From the NCBI GenBank assembly GCA_933822405.4, contig CAKOGP040001825.1, positions 1-64,000 on the forward strand: a DNA stretch of 64,000 nt, given 5' to 3'. This document shows, in pieces, positions 24,191-35,473 of the stretch. The first letter of the stretch is position 1. Every line of letters begins with the position of its first letter. Origin of the DNA: Cylindrotheca closterium. Taxonomy: Eukaryota > Bacillariophyta > Bacillariophyceae > Bacillariales > Bacillariaceae. The notes beneath the pieces were generated by a model. The model was not told where the DNA came from and did no database searches. It saw only the letters and a list, made by a program, of their open reading frames with translations. Both the position numbers and the translations under genes were made by a program.

Positions 24191-25506
24191 ATGGGGAAAC
24201 AACGGGTCTCGTACTTTTACCACCCAACCTGTGTAAGTTACGGATGAAAGCATGCTTCGAGACAGAATTGATTGATGACTTCTATTAACCTTGGACTTCG
24301 CCGCAGCCACTTTTCTACTATGGGCCGTCACATCCGATGAAACCACATCGCCTAAAGCTAGCGCATCATTTGATATTGGCGTATCACTTGTATCCAAAAA
24401 TGGACTGCTATAGATGTCATCCGGCATCGGCCAGTGAAATGGCAGCCTTCCACTCGGAAGAGTACGTCAATTTCTTGGCCAAAATCTCACCCGACAATTT
24501 ACGACAATATTCTGGTGTGCTACAAAAGTTCAATGCTGGTGATACCACTGATTGTCCTGTATTTGATGGGCTGTATGAGTTCACCCAATTGTATACCGGA
24601 GCAAGCATAGATGGAGCGATCCAGTTAAACCAGCAACAAGCGGACATTTGCATCAACTGGAGCGGCGGACTGCATCATGCAAAGAAATCAGAAGCGTCTG
24701 GTTTCTGTTATATCAACGATATTGTGCTAGCGATTTTGGAGCTCCTGAAGGTTCATGCTCGAGTGCTGTATATTGACATTGATGTCCACCATGGGGATGG
24801 AGTTGAAGAAGCCTTTTATACCACAGATCGAGTAATGACCTTTAGTTTGCACAAGTATGGTGACTTCTTTCCTGGAACTGGCCACCTTCAGGATATGGGT
24901 GCAAGAGAAGGAGTTGGTTACTCTGTGAATGCACCGCTACAAACCGGAATTACTGATGAAACGTATTTGGAAGAGCTATTCATCCCGGTGATGGACAAAA
25001 TAATCGAAGTTTTCAACCCGGGTGCTATTGTATTGCAATGTGGTGCAGACTCCTTGACTGGAGATCGTCTCGGATGTTTTAATCTTACAACCAAAGGTCA
25101 TGCCCAAGCCGTTCGTCACGTTCAATCATACAATCGGCCAACTTTGGTTTTGGGGGGAGGGGGGTACACGATTCGAAACGTTGCTAGGTGCTGGGCGTAC
25201 GAAACTGCAGTTTTGCTAGGAGAGGACATTGATAATCAAATTCCTTTCAATGATTATTATGAATACTATGCGCCGGACTACGAGCTGCATCTTAAGCCTG
25301 ATCCAAACATGGAGAATGCTAATGATTCTCTCGGCAATATACGAACGGAACTTTTGCAACAATTGTGTGACTTACAAGGAGCCCCCTCGGTCCAAATGCA
25401 AGAAGTTCCGCCACCGTTTCGGACAGTAGATGACGAAGAAGGGTCAGAGACGACAGCAGTCAGCAAAAAGCAAAGTTCTGCTGAGCTATACGATAATGTA
25501 GACTAG
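24191..25506 (+). CDS. Class I histone deacetylase (HDAC3/RPD3 type), 413 aa
   Basis: Exons: 24191-24232 (14 codons, [14 protein letters not shown]) and 24307-25506; 1242 nt. The two join to give [16 protein letters not shown], the conserved N-terminal motif of class I enzymes. Catalytic and zinc-binding residues are present in [20 protein letters not shown], in [16 protein letters not shown] and in [17 protein letters not shown], and [14 protein letters not shown] forms the late active-site loop. Length matches HDAC3/HDAC1 catalytic cores with a short acidic tail. It removes acetyl groups from histone lysines. The neighbour on the other strand is an NCoR-like SANT protein, the family that activates HDAC3 in animals. 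Confidence 0.95.
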
Positions 25507-26167
25507 AAAGATACCGTTTTGTGAACAAATTCAACGTATTTTTTTGTTAAATTAAAAAATAAAATAGAAGCCGTGCTGTACTGTAGCCTGCACACAAACC
25601 AACAATCAACAAGAAAGGCAAAACTCCAATCCACCGTCGGGATGGCATCAAGCAAATCAGATCAAAATTGCTCCTACAGGCGTCCCCCAAAATCACGGAC
25701 TAGTGAAGTGGCACTCTTTTTTACTTTTTTTGAATAGTAGGGGCTGGGCTAATCAACATATGTATGATATAATCATCATAAATGAAATATTGCCTTCTTT
25801 TGCTGAAGATACTGATCAATCTCTCAAATAGGTCAACATTTGGTCTGCTGATACGTCGCTACAATATGGAGCATCCACCTACACAGAATGAGCAACGTAA
25901 GCGTAGGAATGGCTATACAAGGATGAATTCTTCCTGTCCACGTACGTTGCAGTTCACATTTTGGTATCTACAAAGCATCTCTGGTCCGGATCTCTTCATC
26001 ACTGATCTCAAATAAATTCGTATGGTAGAGTCGGCAGGTGCAAGGCTCGCCTGCAATGGCAGAGTACTAGATTTTGTTGACGCATAAAATTGAAAGAAAA
26101 AACTGAACACCCTTGGAGCAAATGAGTTTCTACCGGTAGTTCGGATACCGACAATTGCGAGTTGGAC
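25507..26167. other. Convergent intergenic region
   Basis: 660 bp between the ends of the HDAC and glycosyltransferase genes. It contains T-rich and A-rich stretches near 25540-25565 and 25718-25735 that fit 3' UTRs. The open frames here (for example 25782-26015) lack protein character. Confidence 0.5.
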
Positions 26168-28424
26168 CTACCATTCGGCTTCTATGCATATCCCTAGGGC
26201 CCTCCTAATGACATCAGATCTCATCAAGTCGATTGGTGACATCCCTTGACGAAAAGTCTCCCTTTCAAAGACAGGAATTAATTGAGAACTTGACCATCTG
26301 ACCATCAACGAAAGAAGAAATTTTTGTGTCCATAAAAGACGCTACTTACCGCTCCCAAAGTTGACTTTCTTCTACAACAAAACACCGGGGATCTTCAACA
26401 ATGGACGCATTGCAATACATAGGCTTTGTAAGGCTGTCAAGCATTCCACGATTCAAGACTATGCCATGGCTTAGCAACGGGACGCGATAGAGAAATTGGA
26501 AAACTTTTTTCTCAACAGTACACCCACCGACAACTAGCGGTGTCGATGCTGCAAAGGCTCCTGTCAACGAATTCTTAACCTCGATCTCGATATTTCGTAG
26601 CATTTCATTGAAGACATCGAAATTCCAATAGCTCCTGCTGTCGGCTAAGATCAAGTAGTCCGGGAGGACAATAGTTCCGTGCCGTGTTCTGTATTGGTTC
26701 AGAACTTCGCCAACACCACGGAGTAGTCTTTTCTGCTCACACAACCAAGGTGGGCTCGAATGTTTGTCTCGCGAGTGTGGAGATCGTAACCCAGCTAGAA
26801 GCCAATTTCTTTTTGAGTTCATGCTCTTAGCTTTGCAACCTTTGATAACCTCGGATGAATCAATTTGCGATTGAAAGCATGACGGATCATTTTCGTCAAG
26901 AGCAGAAAACTTGTAGAAGTGTCGTATGGATTTGTGTGATCCAACAACTTGTTTCTGAGCAAGAAAGTCACTAGTATTCCGAGCAAACGAAAAGAAGTCG
27001 ATGGTGGGACTGGGGTTGTTGTGACGAAGACCATCCTTCTCACACGCGACACAGCCATTTGTGTCGGCCCTGAATTCTTCTGGATTCCGTCTCCGAACAA
27101 TGTTGTTAATCGCAATCATTTCGGTAGGAGTACTGTAGTGGCAGACGTGAGAAAATCCATGACAATTGCCACGAAGATTATCGCAGAGCCGTCTACTACC
27201 TTGCCGCTCTGCATTGATTTCAGACCCCATATACGCATCCAAATGACGCGATACATTATAGAAGTTCGTTATGTAACCCAAAAGCCTACACGTACAGTAT
27301 ATTGGTTTGATGATAAATCGGCAAATTGGTGAGAGCGATTTCTCTTCCCCAAGACAGTTAGATTGTGCGAGACGTACCAGTCACTATGCAGACAAAATCC
27401 AGTTGTCCAATTTCTGTATTGCTCGAACGGCTGATGAAGTGCGTAGGCATAGCTGAGATCAGCAAGCGTCATTCCACTCTTGAAAACTTCCCTCTCGCCT
27501 ATATGATTTTTTTGTCGAATGAAACGACAATACTCGTCATCACGAGGACACATAATTGGCCTATCCATCCTTTTTAACCATCCCATAGACACTACCAATC
27601 CATAACCCCCAAATGCAAATGTCCAATTGATCAGTTTCGTGGGAGATCGAACTCGGCATCCCGCAATTGCAATTGACTTCGAGCTGTCAACTTTTCTGAA
27701 ATGTTCAACAAAGAGCTTCATATTGTAGTACGTATCATCATCCATAATAATCAAGAAATCAGGAAAGGACTGGTTCTTATACAATTGGAGTACTCTGTGG
27801 AGACCCTGTGCTGGTCTCGTTTGTGCACAAATCCAACCTTGGGGATTTGACTTTTTGAGCAGAAATCTTTCTCTGGCCTGAACACAAGATTTTGAGATAT
27901 GACCAGACCACAACGGACAAACCGAGGGCACAAATGAATATGGAATCGTTTGATTATCCATAGACGACTGTGATTTCCCTCTGAGCAAAGCCAATAGATA
28001 TTGTACTTACGTATGCATGCTTCAAATACTTCATTAGAAACATTCTTCGAGGGTAGGCCTTTGTTCTACAATACTGGCTGATTTCAGAGACATCAGTGAT
28101 AGTCAGCTTACTTGCACACATAGGATCAGCATCATCGCTTTCAGTAAAGGATACGAAATTCCTCACGGATCGATGACTTGCAAAACTCCGTTTTTGGGTT
28201 TCAATGTAATCTAACCGGTTCTGTGACCCGATCGAAAGAATGTCCACAGTTGTCTTGTGATAATGAGGTGTCGTCGATGAAAATGGCAGTAGCTCCGGAC
28301 CAAGAGTGCCATGCATTTGGCCCTGGGTCCTTGCATTGAAATAAAATAGAACGGATATCTGCAAGATGGCGGAGATCACAAGAAGGGAATTCGTGGACCG
28401 CCTCACACTCGGACAAGCAAGCAT
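26168..28424 (-). CDS. Double fringe-like glycosyltransferase (GT31-like), second domain degenerate, 677 aa
   Basis: Minus-strand exons: 28424-28011, 27967-27378, 27285-26350 and 26261-26168 (2034 nt, phases consistent). An N-terminal signal anchor (about 12-30, SLLVISAILQISVLFYF) suggests a type II Golgi protein. Domain 1 starts VDILSIGSQNRLDYIETQKR, has the metal-binding DDD in IIMDDDTYYN (214-216), an FGGYGLVVS loop, CLHSDWLLGYITNFYNVSRH, and a Cys-rich end. Domain 2 starts IDFFSFARNTSDFLAQKQ and aligns along its length with domain 1. At the DDD position it has LADSRSYWNF (550-552), so two of the three acidic residues are lost. It ends soon after GMSPIDLMRSD, which corresponds to GMTLADLSYAY of domain 1, and so lacks the C-terminal third. 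The donor sugar is unknown. Confidence 0.78.
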
Positions 28425-28597
28425 GCCTCTTACGTCTCAATTTGCTTCAACTGCATGTAAACAACGAAGCAGATATCTACAACATGGAGGGTACCAGAGG
28501 AGAATATTTGTGACGCTCTTTACACAACCGTGCCTTTTATGTCGCCAAGTTCATGTTGATTCTTCATGAACCTACCATAGTATTGGATACCAAAAAC

Positions 28598-28781
28598 AGT
28601 TACATGGAGGAGCGGCGAAGAGGAAAATGTGGTGGATAGCTATTACCTAAGCTCGGTACCTGGTACACGAAAGCACGAAAGGACAACTTTTAGGGCCTCT
28701 CGATGAGGATTTCAAAATGCTGGTACATATCCGTTGGATTAAGGTAACCCCTCTCCGCTATATCCACAAAACGCCACTCAT
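28598..28781. repeat. Duplicated copy of the 3' end of the downstream PhzF gene
   Basis: This stretch and 28832-29003 share AGTTACATGGAGG...GAGGAAAATGT, CTGGTACATATCCGTTG and ATATCCACAAAACGCCACTC, with an offset of about 222-234 bp. The second copy includes the last codons and stop of the GNAT-PhzF gene; the first lies outside any gene. Confidence 0.8.
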
Positions 28782-28831
28782 AGCTCTTTATGAAGCCTAT
28801 TGGGCATCTTATACCTATTTCATCCAAAGAT

Positions 28832-29003
28832 AGTTACATGGAGGGGTGGCAAAGAGGAAAATGTTGTGATCGGGATGTTCAGTCTATTCCACGAAAGCGC
28901 GGAAGGGCAACTTTCAGGTCCTCTCGAGCATCTTTAAAATACTGGTACATATCCGTTGCATTAAGTTAATTCATCTCCACTATATCCACAAAACGCCACT
29001 CAT
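28832..29003. repeat. Original copy, 3' UTR and last codons of the GNAT-PhzF gene
   Basis: Pairs with 28598-28781. It overlaps the final 24 bases of the gene, including the stop at 28980-28982. Confidence 0.8.
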
Positions 29004-30517
29004 CGTTGTTATCGCGGTTCCAGTTAATTGTACACTCTCTCCTGTTACCATGCATTCAACAAATCCTCCACGAACTGACATCTGCTTTCCAACTACAGAG
29101 TCCTTGCCCAACTTCGATGCAAAATATGGAGCCAGTGCACAATGCGCTGAACCAGTGACTGGATCCTCGTTTATACCGGCTAATTCAGAAAAGAGAAAGA
29201 TAGTTGGATTATGTACAACATCCGACATAATTCCGAGTTCCATACTGTACCTTTTGGCCCAAAAAAACGGGATAGAAAATCGAAATTCCCTTCCTTATTG
29301 TCAACCGTATCATTGGAACTACAGACTATAATTCCTCGGGAATAACCGTCCCATTCCAGCAGGGCCGAATAATTCAAATTTTCGAAACCAATGTTTTCAA
29401 ATGACTCTCTCGTAACTTCAACCAAAATATCTCCAATCTCTGATAACCCAACATACAACGGCTCTAGCTGACAAGAGAATGCCTCCTTCATCATGTTTGA
29501 AATTATATTCTTGTCCTTGTTTGCAGTGATCTCGATTGGAGGCTTCGCTGGAAATTCCATACATATTTTCCTTTGGCGAAGACCATGATTGTCTGCATTT
29601 TTAGCAAGTTCCGTTGTTAATAGATCTTCAAGAGCATGCAAGACGATTCGAGATTGCGATGAGTTGGGAAGAATTTGATATAGCACAGCAGCAGAAGCCA
29701 GAGTCGCATGACCACAGAGCGCGACCTCAACTGTTGGTGTATAAAACCGAATGTTCCAATGCAGCTCACTATTTGAGCACTCAGAAGCAGCTCGGGGCCA
29801 GCAAAACGCAGTTTCGGAAAGATTGAACTCAGCGGCAACATTTTGCATCCAGTTGGAAAGTGCCTTCTCGTCAGAATCCTCGGGCAATAAAACAACACCA
29901 GCTGGGTTCCCAGTACCCGCCTCCGCAGCGAAACTATCCACGATATAACATTCTCTCCCAATTTTCTTTAGCTCGAGGGATTTCTGGAAGAGATACTGTT
30001 GATCCTTTCCATCAACTAGTGTTAGCGGTCTCATGATCGAAAAACCTGCAGTCAGGAAGAAATTGAAATATTCCTTTTCGGCAACTATAGCTACTTCCAA
30101 CACGGGCTGTTTCAAACTCTCACCGCAGACAAATTCTAGGTAATTTGTCAACATGTGTTTTCCGAGTCCTCCACGGCGGTGCGCTTCCGCAACAACCATG
30201 GACTGTATCATCAAAATTGTGCCTAGGGGTCGATGAGCTGTTGCCATCATATAACTGCTGTCTTGATCTCGAAACTCATCAATTCGTACACTGCAAATAA
30301 AACCAACGACTATATCTTCATCATTATCACCTTCGAGTACAGCGCAACGGAAAAACGGTGCTGCGTGATGTTGCCGATATTGAAGGTCGTTTTTTGTTGC
30401 GTTTGGATTCCAACTCTTGTCAAGCTGGAGGCACTGCAGAATATCTGTCGGTTGCGCTGGTCTGCACTTAATCCTCGACAACAAACTTTTTTCTACATCA
30501 TTACCTGGCTCGCACAT
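28980..30517 (-). CDS. GNAT acetyltransferase fused to PhzF-like isomerase, 488 aa
   Basis: Minus-strand exons: 30517-29251 and 29179-28980 (1467 nt), spliced in phase 1 to give FFGPKAGINEDPVTGSAH. Start is the first ATG; the open frame extends 16 codons further upstream without one. Residues about 15-185 are a GNAT fold, with the acetyl-CoA motif SMVVAEAHRRGGLGKHML (about 107-124). Residues about 190-488 are a PhzF domain: VDSFAAEAGTGNPAGVVLLP, the catalytic Glu in NLSETAF (about 235), LCGHATLASAAVLY, and the second-half EDPVTGSAHCALAPYF. PhzF proteins are two-lobed isomerases related to diaminopimelate epimerase; most have no known substrate. Fusion suggests both domains act on the same small molecule, or one regulates the other (inference). 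Confidence 0.87.
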
Positions 30518-30706
30518 GGTGTAGCAGCTCCTTTGACCAGCGGACCTTACAACTGCTGGATTCAAAGAAATCCTACTTCCAATGTAACGTGTAGATCGCT
30601 TGGTTGGGGGTGGGGGTTGTTTTTCGTTATTGTATGACGTCAGCGTTGCGTGATTACGGTTTCAGTCACGTTGCTCTTGGCCGGCTCGACATTTTAATTT
30701 ACAGCA

Positions 30707-31006
30707 GGTACTCGTACCGTACCAGGTACGTACCAGTACCAGTACGAGTACCAGGTACCTGGTAAACGTTGAACGTGTACGAGTAGTTCCCAAACGCCCT
30801 GACCCCAAAATTGACAACGATGATGGTTCCGCCGCTGCCTGGAAAGCATCACGGCCGCCAGATTTGAGAAGAGCACTAGCTTTCAGTGCGTTAGCTACTT
30901 TAGTGGTGAGAAAAGCTAGCCAAACTGAATATGATGGCAATGATCGTATGACACGATTTTGTTGCGCTACCTACAGTACCGGTACCAGGGTACTGGTACT
31001 CGTACC
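30707..31006. repeat. GTAC-rich palindrome clusters between divergent genes
   Basis: 30707-30763 contains repeated GGTACGTACCAGTACC and GAGTACCAGGTACCTGGTA; 30974-31006 contains GTACCGGTACCAGGGTAC. They lie in the 622-bp space between the GNAT-PhzF start and the small gene at 31140. No other gene is seen in 30518-31139. Confidence 0.75.
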
Positions 31007-31139
31007 TTTCAACTGGGCATTGGCTTTGTAGGTACTTCCATAGTCGTTATAGAACATTATTTTTGAAATGGTTGCTTTTTAAAAAAAAACTTAACTCATT
31101 TTGAACATCAAACGCTTTGACACTGAATGATTAAAAAAA

Positions 31140-31497
31140 ATGAGCCATGCAAGCCGTACAACGACACCATCGTCCGCCCAACCAGTTTCAATCAAACAAG
31201 CTCTCATGACACAAGCAAGAATGGGACAGCTGTTGGATGAAGAAGATCACAAGCGTTGCTCTGTAGGGAATCATCGTGCACTCTTGTCAGAGAATTTGGA
31301 TCAGCTTCGCTCCTTAGGTAATTCAATTGCTATGTTTTTGCCTCTATCTTCGCAAAAATCTAGCTCTGGTCTCATCCTTTGCGCTCAACATTTGCACTAC
31401 TTTACTCCATGAAGCTACCACATTGAAAGCCGAAGAATGGATGTTTTCAGTGTCTTCACAAAAATCTGAGCCGGCGCATTGGGCTACCAGTCGATAG
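31140..31497 (+). CDS. Small conserved-looking protein, 86 aa, two exons
   Basis: Exons 31140-31317 and 31415-31497, joined in phase 1 (DQLRSL-A-TTLKAEEWMF). The donor is GTAATT, weaker than most in the window. The product is soluble and helical, with LDEEDHKRCSVGNHRALLSE in the middle and no signal peptide or membrane segment. No family recognised. The A-rich run directly before the ATG and the coherent two-exon reading favour a real gene over a random frame. Confidence 0.5.
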
Positions 31498-31856
31498 CAG
31501 AGTACCAACTCACCTAGATTTTATTCACAATGGTCGATTGCATCCAAATCCCATAGCAATAAAGAGTCATTCGAATTGCAAGCATTGACTAACGAGGGAT
31601 CCTGAAATGGACATTGGCTAAAGAGAAATCCAGGAATGTTTATACCGCATTGTTGAACATTTGGGCAAGAAGTCTAATATTTGGCGTAACATTTTTCAAA
31701 CTGAATATTGTGATGCAAAAAGCCATCTGTATAATTGTCTTGTTTCTTTGTAGTTCGATTGAACAGAACAAATCCATTGTTTCCAAGGCTAAACTGCAAA
31801 TTTCGACTTTATCAGGTTGGCAATTGAGAATCGCCGCATCCAGGCAAACTTTGTCT
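31498..31856. other. Convergent intergenic region
   Basis: 359 bp between the ends of the small gene and VMA21. AT-rich, no gene seen; the open frame at 31614-31877 overlaps the VMA21 tail antisense and lacks homology. Confidence 0.5.
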
Positions 31857-32201
31857 TTAGTCTATCCTTTGTTTTAATTTGCCCTGTTGTGGCCCATCTG
31901 AGTCATCTCGGTCATCATCTTCCTCCATGAATGCTGAATAACAATACCCTGCGACAATCACATTGATAACAAGTACTGCCAGACCACCAGCCCAATTTTC
32001 GGGATATCGTTTTTCTGAAAAGTACCACATTCCAGTGTAAAAGGACAGAATAGGCGCTGTGAACATGAGACCCGTGGCAATCCCCAGTTTTTGCCCAGTC
32101 TCACGGTTCTGAGGATGCATCAAGCTGAAAGAAAAAAAATTGAGTCGAGGTTGGACAACTACATAACTGATCGACCCCGTAGCTTACACACCGAACCCCA
32201 T
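31857..32201 (-). CDS. VMA21-like: VMA21-like V-ATPase assembly factor, 93 aa
   Basis: Minus-strand exons 32201-32188 (14 nt) and 32124-31857 (282 nt in total), giving MGFGVLMHPQNRETGQKL. Two membrane helices are visible, ATGLMFTAPILSFYTGMWYF and GGLAVLVINVIVAGYCYSAF, separated by a short loop ending in ENW, with an acidic C-terminal tail. This two-span layout and the spacing match VMA21, the ER chaperone for assembly of the V-ATPase membrane sector. The usual C-terminal ER-retrieval dilysine is not obvious, since the tail ends KQRID. The tiny first exon makes the exact N-terminus less certain. Confidence 0.75.
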
Positions 32202-32565
32202 CTTGCAGTGACTATAGTTCTCTCCTGACGGCTGAACAAAAGACTGCTTGAAACTGTCTCCTATTGCATTTCCGAAACGAACATCTTTTTTTTATGCACG
32301 TGCCGAATAAACGGACGAAGTCCAGAAGGGGGAATTTGAAGTCCAAGAACTACATGTACTGTACATGGAATGTTTCTACAACGGATAGTGAAGAATACCC
32401 CTTGCAAAGACTTTGGAAGAGATGGGAAAAGGTCTCGAGTACAACTTCTTTGGCCTTTTACATACTGTTTTTTTCTCGAAATAAAGGCTAATAATGATAC
32501 TCGTGAGACTTTGTGTATAATTTTCATGAACTAACAGACGTTTCTTCGACAACAGGTTTCACTGG
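32202..32565. other. Intergenic, no gene recognised
   Basis: 364 bp between the VMA21 start and the end of the ARM-repeat gene. Short open frames only. Confidence 0.5.
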
Positions 32566-34401
32566 CTATGCAATAATGCATCCCCCATCTGAACTGGCAC
32601 AAGGCAAGAAATCAAGTGGACCAGATTCATCAACTTCGACCCCCTTATCGTTCGAGACAAATTGATCAAGTGGTTGTCCTTCTCTCTTGCGGTATTGGGT
32701 CCACAAATCATGAGAGATTTCAAGAATTGGTCTGGCAGAACTAGCGGATTCCTTGATTTTCTCGGCAGCAGCCCGTGCGCTTGTCTTGGCTTGAGGAGAT
32801 GTACCAGAAATGTCGGCGTACGTTAGAAGCATCTGACTAATTTCACCGCAGGCCTTTTCACTTTGGACAGACTTGCGAGGGGGTTCACCTGCCTGAAGAA
32901 TTGCAGGCAGCATTGCTTCGATTGCAGTAACAGCATGTTCGGCGGACATAGCATCGGGGACGTATTTGGAACCACCCTCGGCATCATCCATCGCAGAAAG
33001 CACAAGATCAGAAATGATTTGGAAATTCAAAGCAACTGCAGAAGGGACGGCAAGCACCTTCGTGTTCGCATCACCCTCTGCTCCGTCAGCCTTGGAGGCA
33101 GATTTGGCAAGATCCGCGTAAGCCTTGGTTGCTGTGTATAGCTTGAACACACCGTATGCATATTGTCCATCCTTTCCTTTCTTCTCCACAATGTTAGTCA
33201 TGAGCTCGGATACAGACTTGGCAGCAGGATTTCCTCCATCGGGGAAGGAAGACCACGAGGCATCGAGGAAAGCGCATGCCATGGTAGCCTTGAGCCCTTG
33301 AAGGTCTCCTTCGGCCATGATCGGCTTGACAACGTCAACAGCACCAGCCTTCATCAGGGCCTCGCGCGATCCAGGCCATTGAGCAAGATTGAGAATTACG
33401 AAAAGTGAAAAATCCTCAAGACTGTTGGAAGTCCACCTTGAGGGAGGAGCAGTCGATGCTCGAATATTTTCAATGACACACTTTGGAATATCCGTCTTTC
33501 CAATGATGGAAGCATTATCTTCGCTCTTGGCAAGGTTCTTGATTAGACCACAGGCCCAACGAACTCCTTCCGATTTTCCAGAGCTAGTTTTGGGAGCAGC
33601 TGGAGAGTTTGACAGCAATTTCTCGAGAACCCGAATCAAAGATGCTGGGTTATCTAGAGGTGCCTTTTCCTTCCCACTGGGACTAGGGGAATGCTGCAAA
33701 ATGCTGGTAATACTGGCCTCGAGGAATGACAAGTTCATCAAACAGATGCAACATAGGTAGGATTCTTGCTTATCTTCAGCGATGACCTTGCAAAGTCCTC
33801 CGATCACCTCCTTTGAAGCTGGACCCAAAGCCATGACGCGTTTGTTCTCTGTTGGAATAGAAAGATTATTCAAAGCAAGGCATGCAAGATGGCGACCGTC
33901 CCCAGATTCCTGAGTCAAGCATCTGGCAAGGGGAGTAAGCACATCATACTTTCCACTGCAAACCATGGGAACACGGTTTTGCTTGTGGCCTACATCACAT
34001 AGCTCATAGATGCGCTTTGTGGCAGCGGCGCTCTTCTCCCCTTTCGAGTTGAGCATGGTTTCAATCAATTCAGGAATGTCATCGAGCGTTGGTGGCTTCG
34101 ATGAAGTTCCCTTGGAGGATGGAGCCTGATTTGTCAAAGGTTAATCGATAAGAGTGAGAAGGGCCGTTTTCGTCTGCAAAACTTCTTCTGCTACGAGGCA
34201 ACCTACCTTATCACTCGCAGGGGCAGCGGAGCTGGATTTGGCAGACTCCTTCTTTGACTCGTCCTTCTTTTTGCGCCGAAAGGAAACCCTAGAAATGCAA
34301 AGGAAGAAACAAAGACTATTGTGAGATATCCACTACAACAAAGGATGCAAATTACGGAAAATAGCCCAGTTGGGGCCAGATCTCAACACAAAGTCTTACA
34401 T
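32566..34401 (-). CDS. Armadillo-repeat-like protein with a start codon split by an intron, 547 aa
   Basis: Minus-strand exons: 34401-34400 (AT), 34288-34207 and 34125-32566 (1644 nt). The intron separates AT from G, and the join reads MVSFRRKKKDESKKESAKSS. No upstream ATG exists in frame before a stop, which supports this start. After a Lys/Ser-rich N-terminus, residues about 45-500 form tandem helical repeats of ARM type (LARCLTQESGDGRHLACLAL, then NNLSIPTENKRVMALG; CLMNLSFLEASI; GLIKNLAKSEDNASIIGKTD). The protein ends SDGGCIIA. Probably a soluble scaffold; no enzyme motif. Exact family unknown. Confidence 0.75.
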
Positions 34402-35473
34402 TTTGCTGTGATATGAGAACGGGTGCAATGCAACAGCGCTTTGGACTCAGTCTTATCGTCGTCGTCTCGATTTTTGGATTTTGCAAACAATGTTCTATAT
34501 TATATACAGTTCCGAATAAAAGTATAACTATTCGAAATACCAATGAGCAGGCAAAGCAAATCGAACCGTTGCGAAAGGATTTGAGTCGAATCAGTCGAGA
34601 GAGCCCCCAGATCGTGGTCGGTTCGTGAGTGAGTGAGTCGTTCACAATAATCAACATAGTCAATAAATGCCTGCCTGCAAGCCAGCTACCAGCAGGCACT
34701 GCACGGACAGTACCTGGTACGTACTGTACCACCAGTTCCATGTATACGTACTGGTACGAGGAGGTACTCGTATCGTATCGGTATTACCAGGTACAGTGTA
34801 CCTGGTACCAGGTACAGGTACTGGCCATATGATACCATCGTACGATCGACCACCTGCATATATTGGTAGTACCTGGTACCTGGTACCTTTCGATTCACTG
34901 CACTTCGTACGTTATAACAAGAGTAGGTACAGTAAGTATCCTAACAAGCACTCAATTGCTTCTTTTTAAAAATCAAGCTACCAGGCCTTGGACTTTCTAG
35001 ATCATCTGTCAAGAGTTTATCTAACATGATAAAACTATCCATCCAGGCCACGGCTGCACAGAGATACTGTATTTTTTGTTCAGTTGCTCCTCGCTCGGAA
35101 ATTTATCTAAAATGAATCTCGTACCGGTACCAGGCGTCGCACATGTCATTCCTTTCCTAATTGCTCAACATCCTTTCTGTGGCATTCTGGATGGACGTCC
35201 AACTGTTTTCGCTAGTCAAAACTTTTGGGATCCAGGATAGTGCTATGTACAGCAAATATTATACGCAAGATATGTATTTATAATCGGTGACCGTGAAACT
35301 GAATTCTATAGTTTTGTTTATTGGTAAAAAACTGTGACGGAAACTGGCAACTTGCAATATCGTAGAGGCAATCGTGAAACTGTGACTTTCAGTCGCCGCA
35401 ACGATCAAAAGAGTAGTCCAAAGAAACTTGAATCTTCTCCTGTCACGAATTGTGACCAATCAAAACGAAGACA
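34402..35473. other. Intergenic, 1.07 kb, with GTAC-rich repeats
   Basis: No gene is convincing. 34709-34889 is dense in GTACCTGGTAC, GGTACCAGGTACAGGTAC and related palindromes, and 35121-35131 has GTACCGGTACC. Open frames crossing the repeats are low-complexity shadows. Confidence 0.65.
34709..34889. repeat. GTAC palindrome cluster
   Basis: More than a dozen GTAC units within 180 bp, many in the contexts CTGGTACCAG, CCTGGTACC and GTACGTAC. Same composition as the other clusters in the window. Confidence 0.8.
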
